A stretch of DNA of 7,795 nucleotides from Bacteroidota bacterium. GTDB taxonomy: Bacteria > Bacteroidota > Bacteroidia > 2-12-FULL-35-15. The stretch's first letter is position 1, and every line of letters begins with the position of its first letter. A model generated the notes under the pieces. That model saw only the letters and a list, made by a program, of their open reading frames with translations, had not been told where the DNA came from and did not search any database. Where the stretch lies: assembly GCA_021413595.1 (NCBI GenBank), contig JAIOQD010000378.1, positions 1 to 7,795 on the forward strand, given 5' to 3'. Shown here piece by piece: positions 1 through 7,195 of the stretch. The position numbers and the translations under genes were made by a program.

Positions 1-1
1 C

Positions 2-991
2 ATAATCATAATGTAAGTGCATCAATGCTGTTTCAAACAAAAGCTCAGGTGAGTTTACAACTTTCACAAGAATATGATTGGATATTTCGCTCATCTTTTC
101 TTTCTCCTCATTTTCAAGATCATTAGCGGAATAAATAATGATCGGAGGTAAAATATCTATATTATTTTGGAGATCTTTGATCAAGTCGATTGCTGAAAAA
201 CCCGGCAAAGAATGATCTATAATAATAGTTTCGAATATCTGTTGTTTTAGCAACTCAATAACCTTTCCTCCAGAAGCAGCAGTTGTAATTTTAATTGAAT
301 TCCCTTGAAATAAATTTGTGATACTTGGTAGTTTTTGATTATCCTGCTCCACAATCAATAATTGTTTAATTTCTATTGAATTAAATTTGATGATCCCTTC
401 AAAAAGTTCATTCAACTGGTGAGGTTGTAATGGTTTTAACAAAAAACTTTTTGCACCTCTTTTTAAAGCCAGCACCTTATTTTCTTCACGGGAAATTAAA
501 TGGATAGGAATATGCCTGTAAATCAAATCATTTTTAAATTGATCCAACACTTTCCATCCACTGGTATCGGAAAGGTAAACATCCAACGTAATAGCAATAG
601 GAGTAAACCGTGTTACAAAATTAAATATCTCAACATAGCAGGAGGCCACTACTACCTTAAGTCCATTCAAATGCACATGTTCCACCAATATTTTTCCAAA
701 AATCAAATCATCCTCCACTACCAGAATAACTTTATCGTTTGCTGAAATGTTATTTCTGTCATCTCCTACTTCATTGGCCATTTCGCTAATATCTTCCAAC
801 TTTTTTGAAAGAATTTCATTTTCCGTCATTTTAATTACATCGAAGACTACATCTAATTCCTTTTTCTCAGTTACTGAGATTTTAAAATCATTGTCAGTAT
901 TTTGGGCTCCAATTTTATCCATAGGCAAATACAATGTGAATGTACTGCCAACCCCTAATTCACTTTCCAATTCAATTATTCCGCCAAGTAA
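2..991 (-). pseudogene. C-terminal piece of the broken hybrid kinase: end of HATPase plus two receiver domains, running off the left edge
   Basis: Directly after the TAA the same frame is open for 330 codons to the window edge. It begins LLGGIIELESELGVGSTFTL, the normal end of the HATPase fold, followed by a roughly 60-residue linker. Receiver 1 lies at about 740-400: acidic residues in VVEDD (707-715), phospho-acceptor Asp in ITLDVYLSD (codon 581-583), Ser at 491-493 and Lys at 434-436, all intact. Receiver 2 lies at about 367-1: VEQD (341-349) with Gln in place of the first Asp of the usual pair, acceptor Asp 215-217 in IIIDHSLP, Ser 128-130 and Lys 62-64, followed by NSPELLFETAL, which resembles the end of the second receiver in this kinase family. 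A third receiver and an HPt domain often follow and would lie outside the window. Possible internal ATG starts are at 920-922, 827-829 and 779-781, but I see no ribosome-binding signal. Confidence 0.7.
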
Positions 992-994
992 TTA
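992..994 (-). other. In-frame TAA nonsense codon in the hybrid kinase
   Basis: The codon lies between SISRGLA and LLGGIIELES, a run that is continuous in this kinase family (SRxLAxLLGG). Flanking codons on both sides continue the same frame, so this is a base substitution rather than an indel. It separates the catalytic core from both visible receivers. Confidence 0.85.
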
Positions 995-2374
995 GGCCAA
1001 ACCACGGCTGATTGACAACCCTAGTACGGTACCACCATATTTCCGGCTTGTTGAGCCTTCTGCTTGTTGAAACGCCTCAAAAATAATAGTTTGCTTATCC
1101 TGAGAAATACCAATTCCTGAATCGATAATAGAAAATGCCACTACTTGTTTTGCTAGGTTCAGTGAACTATTGCCAGGCCATTTTTTCTCTGCCTTAAATA
1201 CTTTAAGCTTAACTTCTCCTTGCTCTGTAAATTTGAAAGCATTTGAAAGAAGGTTTTTAAGGATTTGGTTCAAACGTTGTGAATCAGTATCAATGGATTC
1301 TGGAAGGCCGGAATAAATTTCAGTTTTAAATTTCAGATTTTTCGTTTCTGATAAAGGTTTAAAAGTTGTTTCAACAAATGTTGAAATTTCGGAGAAAAGA
1401 ATATTGGAAATATTTGTAGTGATAAAACCAGACTCGATCTTAGATAGATCAAGAATATCATTAATGAGTTCTAATAGATCATCTCCGCAGGAATGAATGG
1501 TTTTTGCATAACGTGTTTGTTTGTCATTTAAATTTCCTTCCGGATTTTCATACAATTGTTGCGCAAGAATTAATAAGCTATTCAAAGGGGTGCGCAATTC
1601 ATGCGACATATTTGCAAGGAATTCAGATTTATATTTGGATGTTAATGTTAGTTGTTCTGCTTTTTCCTCCAATGATCTTCTGGCTTCCTCTATTACTTTA
1701 TTTTTGATCTCCACTTCGCCTTTTTGTTTGAGGAGCATATAAGCTTTATCATTTAACTCATCGTTTGTTCTTCGTAACTCATCCTGTTGGATCTTCAAAG
1801 CACTAGTTAATGATTGTGATTGGGAAAGTAAAACTTCAGTTCTGGTATTTGTTTGAATCGTATTTAATACTATACCGATACTTTCTGTTAATTGGTTCAG
1901 AAAATCCAAATGTGTTTGACTAAAAGAATCCAATGTTCCTAATTCAATAACAGCTTTTACATGGTTCTCGAATAATACAGGGAGTAAAATTAAATTAGAA
2001 GGTTTTGCTTTTCCAAGTCCTGAATTGATCTTCACATAAGAATCAGGTATATTTGATAAAAGGATCCGCTCCTTTTCTAATGCGCATTGTCCAACCAATC
2101 CTTCACCAAATAAAAATTCTTTTGGAATATGTTTCTCGGATTTATAAGCATAGGAAGCGAATAACTTCAATTTTGGGAACACTTCATCTGCTGCAACAAT
2201 ATAGAAGGCACCATAATGAGCGCTCACTACTTGGGCTAACTCTGAAAGAATCCGTCTGGCAACTGTTTTCAGATCTTTCTGACCTTGTAACATCTGATTA
2301 AACTTTGCAAGGTTTGACTTAAGCCAATCTTGTTCCTGATTTAATAAAGTTGTTTCACGTAGATTGATAATCAT
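992..2374 (-). CDS. GAF-HisKA-HATPase middle piece of the broken hybrid histidine kinase (460 aa)
   Basis: The first Met is an internal residue of the original protein: the same frame upstream of it still reads T-I-N-Q, matching the end of a HAMP unit. Residues 12-30 form the family's linker (NQEQDWLKSNLAKFNQMLQG), about 33-172 a GAF domain and 180-245 a coiled coil. HisKA has the phospho-acceptor H258 in FLANMSHELRTPLN. The ATPase part shows the N box NLLSNAFKFT (374-383), G1 DSGIGI (418-423) and F box FEAFQQ (432-437). The G2 box reads GGTVLGLS (447-454) where the family has GGTGLGLS, so V450 replaces a Gly expected to line the ATP lid. TAA follows at A460, before the LLGG segment that normally ends the ATPase fold. 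ATP binding by this piece is doubtful. The ATGA overlap with the upstream piece could allow coupled translation, but I infer a remnant rather than an evolved gene. Confidence 0.75.
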   Translation of the reverse strand: MIINLRETTLLNQEQDWLKSNLAKFNQMLQGQKDLKTVARRILSELAQVVSAHYGAFYIVAADEVFPKLKLFASYAYKSEKHIPKEFLFGEGLVGQCALEKERILLSNIPDSYVKINSGLGKAKPSNLILLPVLFENHVKAVIELGTLDSFSQTHLDFLNQLTESIGIVLNTIQTNTRTEVLLSQSQSLTSALKIQQDELRRTNDELNDKAYMLLKQKGEVEIKNKVIEEARRSLEEKAEQLTLTSKYKSEFLANMSHELRTPLNSLLILAQQLYENPEGNLNDKQTRYAKTIHSCGDDLLELINDILDLSKIESGFITTNISNILFSEISTFVETTFKPLSETKNLKFKTEIYSGLPESIDTDSQRLNQILKNLLSNAFKFTEQGEVKLKVFKAEKKWPGNSSLNLAKQVVAFSIIDSGIGISQDKQTIIFEAFQQAEGSTSRKYGGTVLGLSISRGLA

Positions 2375-2391
2375 TTGATTAATTGTACGCG
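2371..2391 (-). other. Deletion junction and ATGA stop/start overlap inside a HAMP unit
   Basis: The upstream frame reads R-V-Q-L-I-K-TGA, and the other frame reads T-I-N-Q-M-I-I-N-L. Aligned on the 92-residue HAMP period of the same protein, residues equivalent to GKGELAHLTG are missing between RKIRVQ and TINQMI. The observed frame change fits a loss of about 34 bp (10 codons plus 4 bases). The bases around the join (GTACAATT) could derive from two ACAA-like copies, a possible microhomology deletion. The exact size is inferred from the internal repeat, not seen. Confidence 0.65.
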
Positions 2392-3453
2392 GATTTTGCG
2401 GGTTAAGTCACCTTTTGTAACCGCAGATGCAACTTCTGAAATGGATCTCACCTGAGTAGTTAAATTTTCGGCTAATTGATTTACATTTTCTATTAAATTT
2501 TTCCAGATACCGGAAGCGCCAGGTACATTGGCTTGTCCACCCAACCGACCTTCAAAACCTACCTCGTTTGCAACGTTTGTTACCTGGTCAGCAATTATAG
2601 AAAGTGTTTCAATCATCCCATTAAATGTACCGGTTAAATGTGCTAGCTCTCCTTTCCCATTTATAGATAATTTCCGATGCAAATTTCCTTCTGCCACCGA
2701 TTCAACCACTTTTGAAATACTACGTACCTGATAGGTAAGATTTGATGCCATTATGTTCACGCTGTCGGTTAGCTCTTTCCATGTTCCGGAAATACCTGCC
2801 ACATAAGCCTGTCCGCCTAACTTACCATCAGCACCCACCTCTTTGGCTACACGTGTTACTTCAGTTGAAAATAGGTTTAGCTGTTTTACCATGTTGTTTA
2901 GATCCTTAAAAATTCGATCAAAATCTCCATAAAAAACATAATCATTTCTTTCTAATAATAGCTCCGGCAGGTTCCCCTTTGCCACAGCCGAAATTACTTT
3001 ATCCATTTCTCTAATCGGATAAACTAATTCTGATATTAGCAGGTTCAACGAATCGAGGCCGGTTTTCCATTCACCTTGTGCTTCAGGAAAAACAATGCGT
3101 TGATGAAGCTTACCTTCCTTACCAATATCATTCTGTGCTTTGGAAAATTCCTTTATTAGCTTTTTATTATTAGCGGCAATCTCATTTATTGTTTCTGATA
3201 TTTTTAAGCTCAATCCTCCTTTGTAGGCAGGCATTTTTACATCAAAATTTCCATTTTTAATTTCTATTAGAAATTTCAGTAGTTCAGAGGCATTGAGGTC
3301 ATCATTTTCTTGTGATGAAGTATCGTTAAGTTCTTTTTTTGTTATTCCTTTTGATTCTTGCTGTCGTTGCTTTTGAATTGATAACGGAGCTTCCATTGTT
3401 ACCAAGGAAATAGAAATATTTTTCTTTTGATCCTTTTTAGTAGTTTTTGCCAT
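2371..3453 (-). CDS. HAMP-array N-terminal piece of the broken hybrid histidine kinase (360 aa)
   Basis: The piece starts at ATG 3451-3453, 195 bp after the preceding receiver gene. Residues 1-50 are polar and rich in Lys, Gln and Ser, without a signal peptide or membrane helix. From about residue 55 it is a chain of HAMP-like units. Two copies are very alike: KLGGQAYVAGISGTWKELTD at 211-230 and RLGGQANVPGASGIWKNLIE at 303-322, exactly 92 residues apart, with more diverged copies near 65-100 and 115-165. This 92-residue spacing and the LGGQA..G.SG.WK motif are typical of the poly-HAMP region of Nik1-type kinases, which relays signals by helix packing. The last HAMP is cut: after RKIRVQ (352-357) the frame runs into LIK and a TGA, while the equivalent place one repeat earlier (260-265) continues with GKGELAHLTG then TFNGMI. 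The last four bases overlap the next reading frame as ATGA. Alone this piece has no catalytic domain. Confidence 0.75.
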   Translation of the reverse strand: MAKTTKKDQKKNISISLVTMEAPLSIQKQRQQESKGITKKELNDTSSQENDDLNASELLKFLIEIKNGNFDVKMPAYKGGLSLKISETINEIAANNKKLIKEFSKAQNDIGKEGKLHQRIVFPEAQGEWKTGLDSLNLLISELVYPIREMDKVISAVAKGNLPELLLERNDYVFYGDFDRIFKDLNNMVKQLNLFSTEVTRVAKEVGADGKLGGQAYVAGISGTWKELTDSVNIMASNLTYQVRSISKVVESVAEGNLHRKLSINGKGELAHLTGTFNGMIETLSIIADQVTNVANEVGFEGRLGGQANVPGASGIWKNLIENVNQLAENLTTQVRSISEVASAVTKGDLTRKIRVQLIK

Positions 3454-3648
3454 AACTAGTTTTTTAAAACATATAAGTTGCTACAAATTCGATAAACATG
3501 AGAGAATTCAACAAATATGGTTTTTGAAGAGTTTAAAATATTATTCATAAAAGAAAGAATTTTCTAATTTTACTTTGTAAAACTATTGATATTGCAAGTC
3601 TTAGAGTTAAATTATTTTTTCAGTTTGCTTTAAACCAACAAGAATAAA

Positions 3649-4095
3649 TTAAATACTAAGCACAAAATTTTCTTTATTTAATCCTGAAGTGTGATATTGC
3701 CAATTGATATTGATGACTTCAGCCAATATCTTTTTTAGCGATGTAAAATCGTTCGGCTTTGTAATGTATATATTAGCGCCAAGAACGAAGGATTCTTCGA
3801 TATCTTTTTCCGACCCTGAAGTAGAATAAATAGCAATTGAAAGATTATTAAATAGTTTATTGGCTCTTATTTCTTTTAAACATTCTATCCCCCCCTTACG
3901 TGGCATGTTTAGATCAAGAAAAATCAGATCAGGTAATTGATTTTCGGTTTTAGAAAGGTAATCCATAAGTTCCACCCCGTCATTTACTGTAGTAACGAAT
4001 GTTTGTATTTTTAATTCTTCAATGGCATATTTAAAAAACAGACGATCATCCTTGTCATCATCAGCAAGAAGTACGTGGAGGCAATCATGATGCAT
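3649..4095 (-). CDS. Single-domain response regulator, Rcp1-like receiver without output domain (148 aa)
   Basis: This is a stand-alone CheY-fold receiver that should take a phosphoryl group from a histidine kinase. The acidic pocket is D12/D13 in VLLADDD, the acceptor is D61 in LIFLDLNMPRKGG, the conserved hydroxyl position is S91/T92 in IYSTSGS, and K113-P114 in YITKP completes the active site, so all key residues are present. The protein is nearly all receiver. The 148-residue length and the GGIECLKEIR helix resemble Rcp1-type regulators paired with phytochrome-like kinases. I chose ATG 4093-4095 because it lies seven residues before the first strand; an upstream TTG at 4150-4152 would add 19 residues (IRKNIILRYLLKLKIIII) unlike a receiver start. 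It begins 53 bp after the PAS kinase stop, so co-transcription and pairing with that kinase are likely. With no DNA-binding domain it presumably acts by protein contact or in a phosphorelay. Confidence 0.88.
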   Translation of the reverse strand: MHHDCLHVLLADDDKDDRLFFKYAIEELKIQTFVTTVNDGVELMDYLSKTENQLPDLIFLDLNMPRKGGIECLKEIRANKLFNNLSIAIYSTSGSEKDIEESFVLGANIYITKPNDFTSLKKILAEVININWQYHTSGLNKENFVLSI

Positions 4096-4148
4096 AATTA
4101 TTATTATTTTTAGTTTGAGTAAATATCTTAAAATTATATTTTTTCTTA

Positions 4149-6227
4149 TCAACTGTCTAATCCAGCGACAATAACCTTTACCGGAAAAAAAACATTAAAA
4201 ACGGAACCCTCCCCTACTTTGCTTTGTGCTGTAATGAAACCCTTGTGGTTTTCCATTATTTTTTTACAGATTGCCAGCCCGATACCTGTTCCGGAATATT
4301 CACTTTTACCATGAAGACGCTGAAATATTTCAAAAATTTTAGTCGCATATTCTTGTTCAAAACCAATCCCGTTATCTGTAAATAAAAACCTATGATAATT
4401 TTTATTTGCATCGGCACCCTCATTTATATAGCTTTTTCCGGAAACAAGGCTGGAAGTAATATTAATTTGTGGTTTTATTCCAATCCTTCGGTATTTAATA
4501 GCATTTCCAATTAGGTTTTCTAACAGTTGACGAAATTGAAAATCAATTACCCTCAAAGTGGGTAATTGAGTGGAAGTAATGGTTACATTATTTTCCTCAA
4601 TTGTATCTTTAAGTGAATTTTCTACCTCCTCCAGCAAAACATTTAAATCGAGTGTTTCAAGTTTTTTTACTCCCGAGCTTGTTTGGGAAAAGGCAAGAAG
4701 GTCATCAATTAATCTTTGCATATTACCTGTCGAATGGATGATGCGCTTAATATACTCTTTCCCATCATCTGTAAGCGATTCATTGTGCTTTTCAATTATT
4801 AAATTGCTGTATGTTTTTATTTTTCGCAAAGGTTCCTTCAAGTCATGACTGGCAACATAACTAAAGGATGACAATTCGGTATTCATTTTTTGAAGTTCCT
4901 TGTTTTTTTGAGAGAGCTGTTTTCTATGTCGTTCCAACTCCTTTTCTACTTTTTTTTCTTTTGTAATGTTACGGATAAACGAAATAAAAACCTGCCTACC
5001 ATTCCACAATGAACTGGCAATAGAAATGGCAACAAAAAACTCTTCACCTTCCTTATTTATAGCGGTAATTTCAATTGATTTATTTAATAAATCTGAATGG
5101 ATTGTTGCCTTTATTAGGTTAACTCCGTTTAAGTACCCTCCGGTATATCTAAGAGGTATTATTGTTTCAACTAATGTTTTTCCAATAATTTCATCCGCTG
5201 TCCAACCGAATATTGCTTCGGCTTTCGGATTCCATAAAAGTATGTTGTTATTCTCGTCATTTACAATAATTGCATCAGGGGCATTTTGAATAAGTTGCCT
5301 GAATGTTTTTTCACTTTCTTTGAGTTGCTGATTAAGCAGATAATTTTGTGAAACATCCATCATAGAACCTTTCATTTTTACTGGCATACCATCCTGAAAT
5401 GTCACAACACCTCTTGACCAGATCACCTTTCCATTTTGAATTTTTTGAAAACGATAGTAACATTCGTAAAGTTCAGAATTTATTAAGGAATTGTTGAGCG
5501 CTTCTCTTATTTTTTCTATGTCAAAAGGATGAACATTCTTGAGAAAAGTTTCCAGTTTGCTATTGTCGTTCAATTCAAAAAAATTCATCAGGTGAAGGGA
5601 GGGAATAGAACTATCCCCATCAAAATCCCATGCAAAATTTTCTGCCACACCATTTGTATGGGCTTCCTGCAATTGTTGGTTTCGATCTTCTAATTTCGGA
5701 AAAGTTTCTTTTCCTTTTGAGTAATAGTTATCCAGGTTTTGTTCATTAAAATGGAACAACCTATTAAAGCTAATCTCTTCCAACAGAGACGTGAATCGAT
5801 CAGCTTCATCAATTATTTGCATTGAGATAGCCATCTCAGACGTGTAATCAGCAAGGAACCTTCTCAACGTTTTTCGGTAAATAAAAGTAAGGCAGGTAAT
5901 GTCTTTGGCTACTATTTTGGTGGTATTTATGCCGGCAAATTGATCACCAATCCATTTTTTTAAGTTCAGATTAATATAATTTGGAGAATCCATTTTTACA
6001 ATAGAATCAAGTAATTCCTTTGTGTTTTTCCGGAACAATTCAATAATTTTTCGTTCAGGTAATATTTTAACATATTTAAGTAAGGGGATTTCTTCCTCGC
6101 GTGATATAATTAACATAGTAGATGCCAACTCTTCCTGCTTATTTTTCAACAGAAATTTTGCATAATCCGGTAAATAGTAAAAATTCAATTTTACTTTTTC
6201 AAAGATTGTTTCATCCGTTTTAGTCAT
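4149..6227 (-). CDS. PAS-PAS sensor histidine kinase, phytochrome-type HisKA (692 aa)
   Basis: This is a cytosolic sensor kinase with no membrane helix or signal peptide. Residues 1-160 form a helical N-terminal region of unassigned function, faintly like the helical N-terminal domains of RsbR-type sensors. A PAS domain (PAS_3-like, GKVIWSRGVVTFQDG at 266-280) covers about 195-295. A second PAS covers about 303-425, with APDAIIVNDENNNILLWNP at 316-334 and ITKEKKVEKELE leading into a coiled coil. HisKA has H461 in YVASHDLKEPLRKI. The HATPase_c shows its N box around N571/N575 (LLENLIGNAIKYR), G1 DNGIGF at 618-623, F box FEIFQRL at 632-638 and G2 GTGIGLAI at 646-653, all intact. No receiver is fused, so phosphotransfer should go to the small receiver encoded 53 bp downstream. 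It starts 32 bp after the AraC-type gene, and the three probably form one transcription unit. The ligand sensed is unknown. Confidence 0.9.
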   Translation of the reverse strand: MTKTDETIFEKVKLNFYYLPDYAKFLLKNKQEELASTMLIISREEEIPLLKYVKILPERKIIELFRKNTKELLDSIVKMDSPNYINLNLKKWIGDQFAGINTTKIVAKDITCLTFIYRKTLRRFLADYTSEMAISMQIIDEADRFTSLLEEISFNRLFHFNEQNLDNYYSKGKETFPKLEDRNQQLQEAHTNGVAENFAWDFDGDSSIPSLHLMNFFELNDNSKLETFLKNVHPFDIEKIREALNNSLINSELYECYYRFQKIQNGKVIWSRGVVTFQDGMPVKMKGSMMDVSQNYLLNQQLKESEKTFRQLIQNAPDAIIVNDENNNILLWNPKAEAIFGWTADEIIGKTLVETIIPLRYTGGYLNGVNLIKATIHSDLLNKSIEITAINKEGEEFFVAISIASSLWNGRQVFISFIRNITKEKKVEKELERHRKQLSQKNKELQKMNTELSSFSYVASHDLKEPLRKIKTYSNLIIEKHNESLTDDGKEYIKRIIHSTGNMQRLIDDLLAFSQTSSGVKKLETLDLNVLLEEVENSLKDTIEENNVTITSTQLPTLRVIDFQFRQLLENLIGNAIKYRRIGIKPQINITSSLVSGKSYINEGADANKNYHRFLFTDNGIGFEQEYATKIFEIFQRLHGKSEYSGTGIGLAICKKIMENHKGFITAQSKVGEGSVFNVFFPVKVIVAGLDS

Positions 6228-6259
6228 GGTTTAAGCTATATTATTTTAATAACACGATG

Positions 6260-6838
6260 CTACATTAACTCTTTCTCGGCATTTGAACCATTATTTTCCC
6301 GCCTCTTTTTAATTATACGTTGAAATGAGGAAGGTGTTAAGCCTGTTATTTTTTTAAATTGCCAGGATAAATGTGCAGAACTACTGTAATTTAACTTGCT
6401 TGCAATTTGAGTGAATGTTAACTCATTAGCGATAATTAATTGCTTTACCCGTTCAATTTTCTGCATAATGATAAAATTTTCAATGGAAATGAAAGTTACC
6501 TCAGAAAAAAGATTAGAAATATAACCAAAACTATAATTGAGTTTTTGAGCCAGATAAAATGAAACTTTTGAAGGTGGTAATTTTTCCTCCAAATAGAGCA
6601 TTTCAATAATAGTGTCCTTTGTCTTTTGAACAAGTGAACTAATTCTGTCGTCAAGGACCTCAATTCCGTACTTTTTTAAAACTGTTGATAACTGATTATG
6701 CTGGTCAGCAGAAATTCCATTTTTTAATTCCAGCTCTCCCAAACCTGTTAATTCACACGTTAAACCAAGCTTATCTAATTGTTCCTGCAATAATGATTTA
6801 CAAGTTGTATTTATATTGTACCTGATGTATAATTTCAT
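6260..6838 (-). CDS. AraC-family transcriptional regulator with small ferredoxin-like N-terminal domain (192 aa)
   Basis: The C-terminal half is an AraC-type double helix-turn-helix. A first HTH lies around 92-130 (YLAQKLNYSFGYISNLF, then FIIMQKIERVKQLI), and the second is FTQIASKLNYSSSAHLSWQF followed by KKITGLTPSSF at 142-172, the family signature. The N-terminal 75 residues (MKLYIRYNINTTCKSLLQEQ at 1-20, ending near VLDDR) alternate short strands and helices as in an HMA/ACT-like ferredoxin fold, not the cupin arm of AraC. From memory this architecture, with the opening MKLYI.Y and a Cys near residue 13, is a recurrent short AraC type in Bacteroidota, often beside histidine kinases; its effector is unknown to me. 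It is the first gene of the AraC-kinase-receiver set and may control that set or a distant target. The start ATG 6836-6838 begins the conserved MKLYI.Y, so it is well supported. Confidence 0.87.
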   Translation of the reverse strand: MKLYIRYNINTTCKSLLQEQLDKLGLTCELTGLGELELKNGISADQHNQLSTVLKKYGIEVLDDRISSLVQKTKDTIIEMLYLEEKLPPSKVSFYLAQKLNYSFGYISNLFSEVTFISIENFIIMQKIERVKQLIIANELTFTQIASKLNYSSSAHLSWQFKKITGLTPSSFQRIIKKRRENNGSNAEKELM

Positions 6839-6894
6839 TCTATAATTTTATCTAAGCATTTAAAAATAAAGCCTTTATAAGTATTAAATATAAA

Positions 6895-6902
6895 CAAAAT
6901 TA
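6895..6902 (-). promoter_or_regulatory. Possible Bacteroidota-type -7 promoter element upstream of the AraC-type gene
   Basis: On the minus strand the sequence TAATTTTG fits the TAnnTTTG -7 consensus of the Bacteroidota primary sigma factor. It would give a leader of roughly 50 nt before the ATG at 6838. No convincing TTG -33 box is seen at the right distance. The element is one arm of a short inverted repeat, CAAAAT-TATAT-ATTTTG (6895-6911), which could be an operator. In such AT-rich DNA a chance match is possible. Confidence 0.35.
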
Positions 6903-7195
6903 TATATTTTGTGATAATAATTTCCTTGACGAAGATGGCTATTCTAAATTGAAAATTCTTACATTATAACAGGAAAAAGTTACAATTAAACACTATTTTA
7001 GCAATTAGGAATCTTTGTAAATTGAAATACCATTTGTATGCTGTCGCTAGGATTAAGTTTTCAATACAAATATTGAATTTGGCAGGTCGGCAGAAAACGA
7101 AAGCCATAATCTGCAACCAAATAAGCCATGCGGCAGAATTGATAGAAATTATTTTAGTCAAATAATACCATTACTTAATTTAAAATAGACCAATC

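Larger units (their letters stand above)
1..3453 (-). pseudogene. Multi-HAMP / GAF hybrid histidine kinase gene, broken by a frameshift and a nonsense codon; 3' end outside the window
   Basis: Read as one unit, this locus encodes a soluble hybrid histidine kinase: a HAMP array, GAF domain, coiled coil, HisKA, HATPase_c and two receivers, with more expected beyond the left edge. No membrane segment is seen in the N-terminal part, so the sensor is presumably cytosolic, as in Nik1-like group III kinases and their Bacteroidota relatives. The frame is broken near 2382-2386, where about 34 bp of a HAMP unit are missing, and again at 992-994 by an in-frame TAA. The pieces are otherwise well conserved and long open frames remain on each side of both lesions. 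I infer a recently inactivated gene or sequence/assembly errors. Separate expression of the pieces is possible and they are listed individually. No gene symbol is warranted. Confidence 0.8.

Noticed and set aside
992..994. Programmed recoding of the TAA in the hybrid kinase.
   Set aside because: TAA is the least leaky stop, no slippery site or pyrrolysine/selenocysteine context is seen, and a second lesion in the same gene makes decay or error simpler.
500..995. Two plus-strand open frames of about 81 and 82 codons (500-745 and 747-995).
   Set aside because: They lie antisense to the well-recognised receiver and ATPase coding sequence, resemble no protein family, and are explained as shadows of the minus-strand gene.
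2371..2374. ATGA overlap as evidence of two natural, translationally coupled genes.
   Set aside because: The frame upstream of the second ATG still encodes the HAMP end (T-I-N-Q) and the first frame ends mid-domain, so the overlap is better explained as a product of a deletion.
1504..2731. Several plus-strand open frames inside the kinase and HAMP coding sequence.
   Set aside because: They are antisense to clear HisKA, GAF and HAMP domains and have no recognisable motif.
3454..3648. Promoter or terminator in the 195-bp gap before the hybrid kinase.
   Set aside because: Only a one-mismatch -7 box (CATATTTG on the minus strand, 3512-3519) without a -33 partner and a 4-bp GTTT/AAAC stem near 3623-3635 are visible; neither is strong enough to annotate.
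4096..4152. Upstream TTG start for the receiver gene, overlapping the PAS kinase stop as TTGA.
   Set aside because: It would add 19 residues of Lys/Ile/Leu-rich sequence before a receiver that normally starts a few residues ahead of its first strand. The ATG at 4093-4095 fits the family better.
4570..5289. Plus-strand open frames of 92 and 107 codons within the PAS kinase.
   Set aside because: They are antisense to intact HisKA/HATPase and PAS coding sequence; no independent support.
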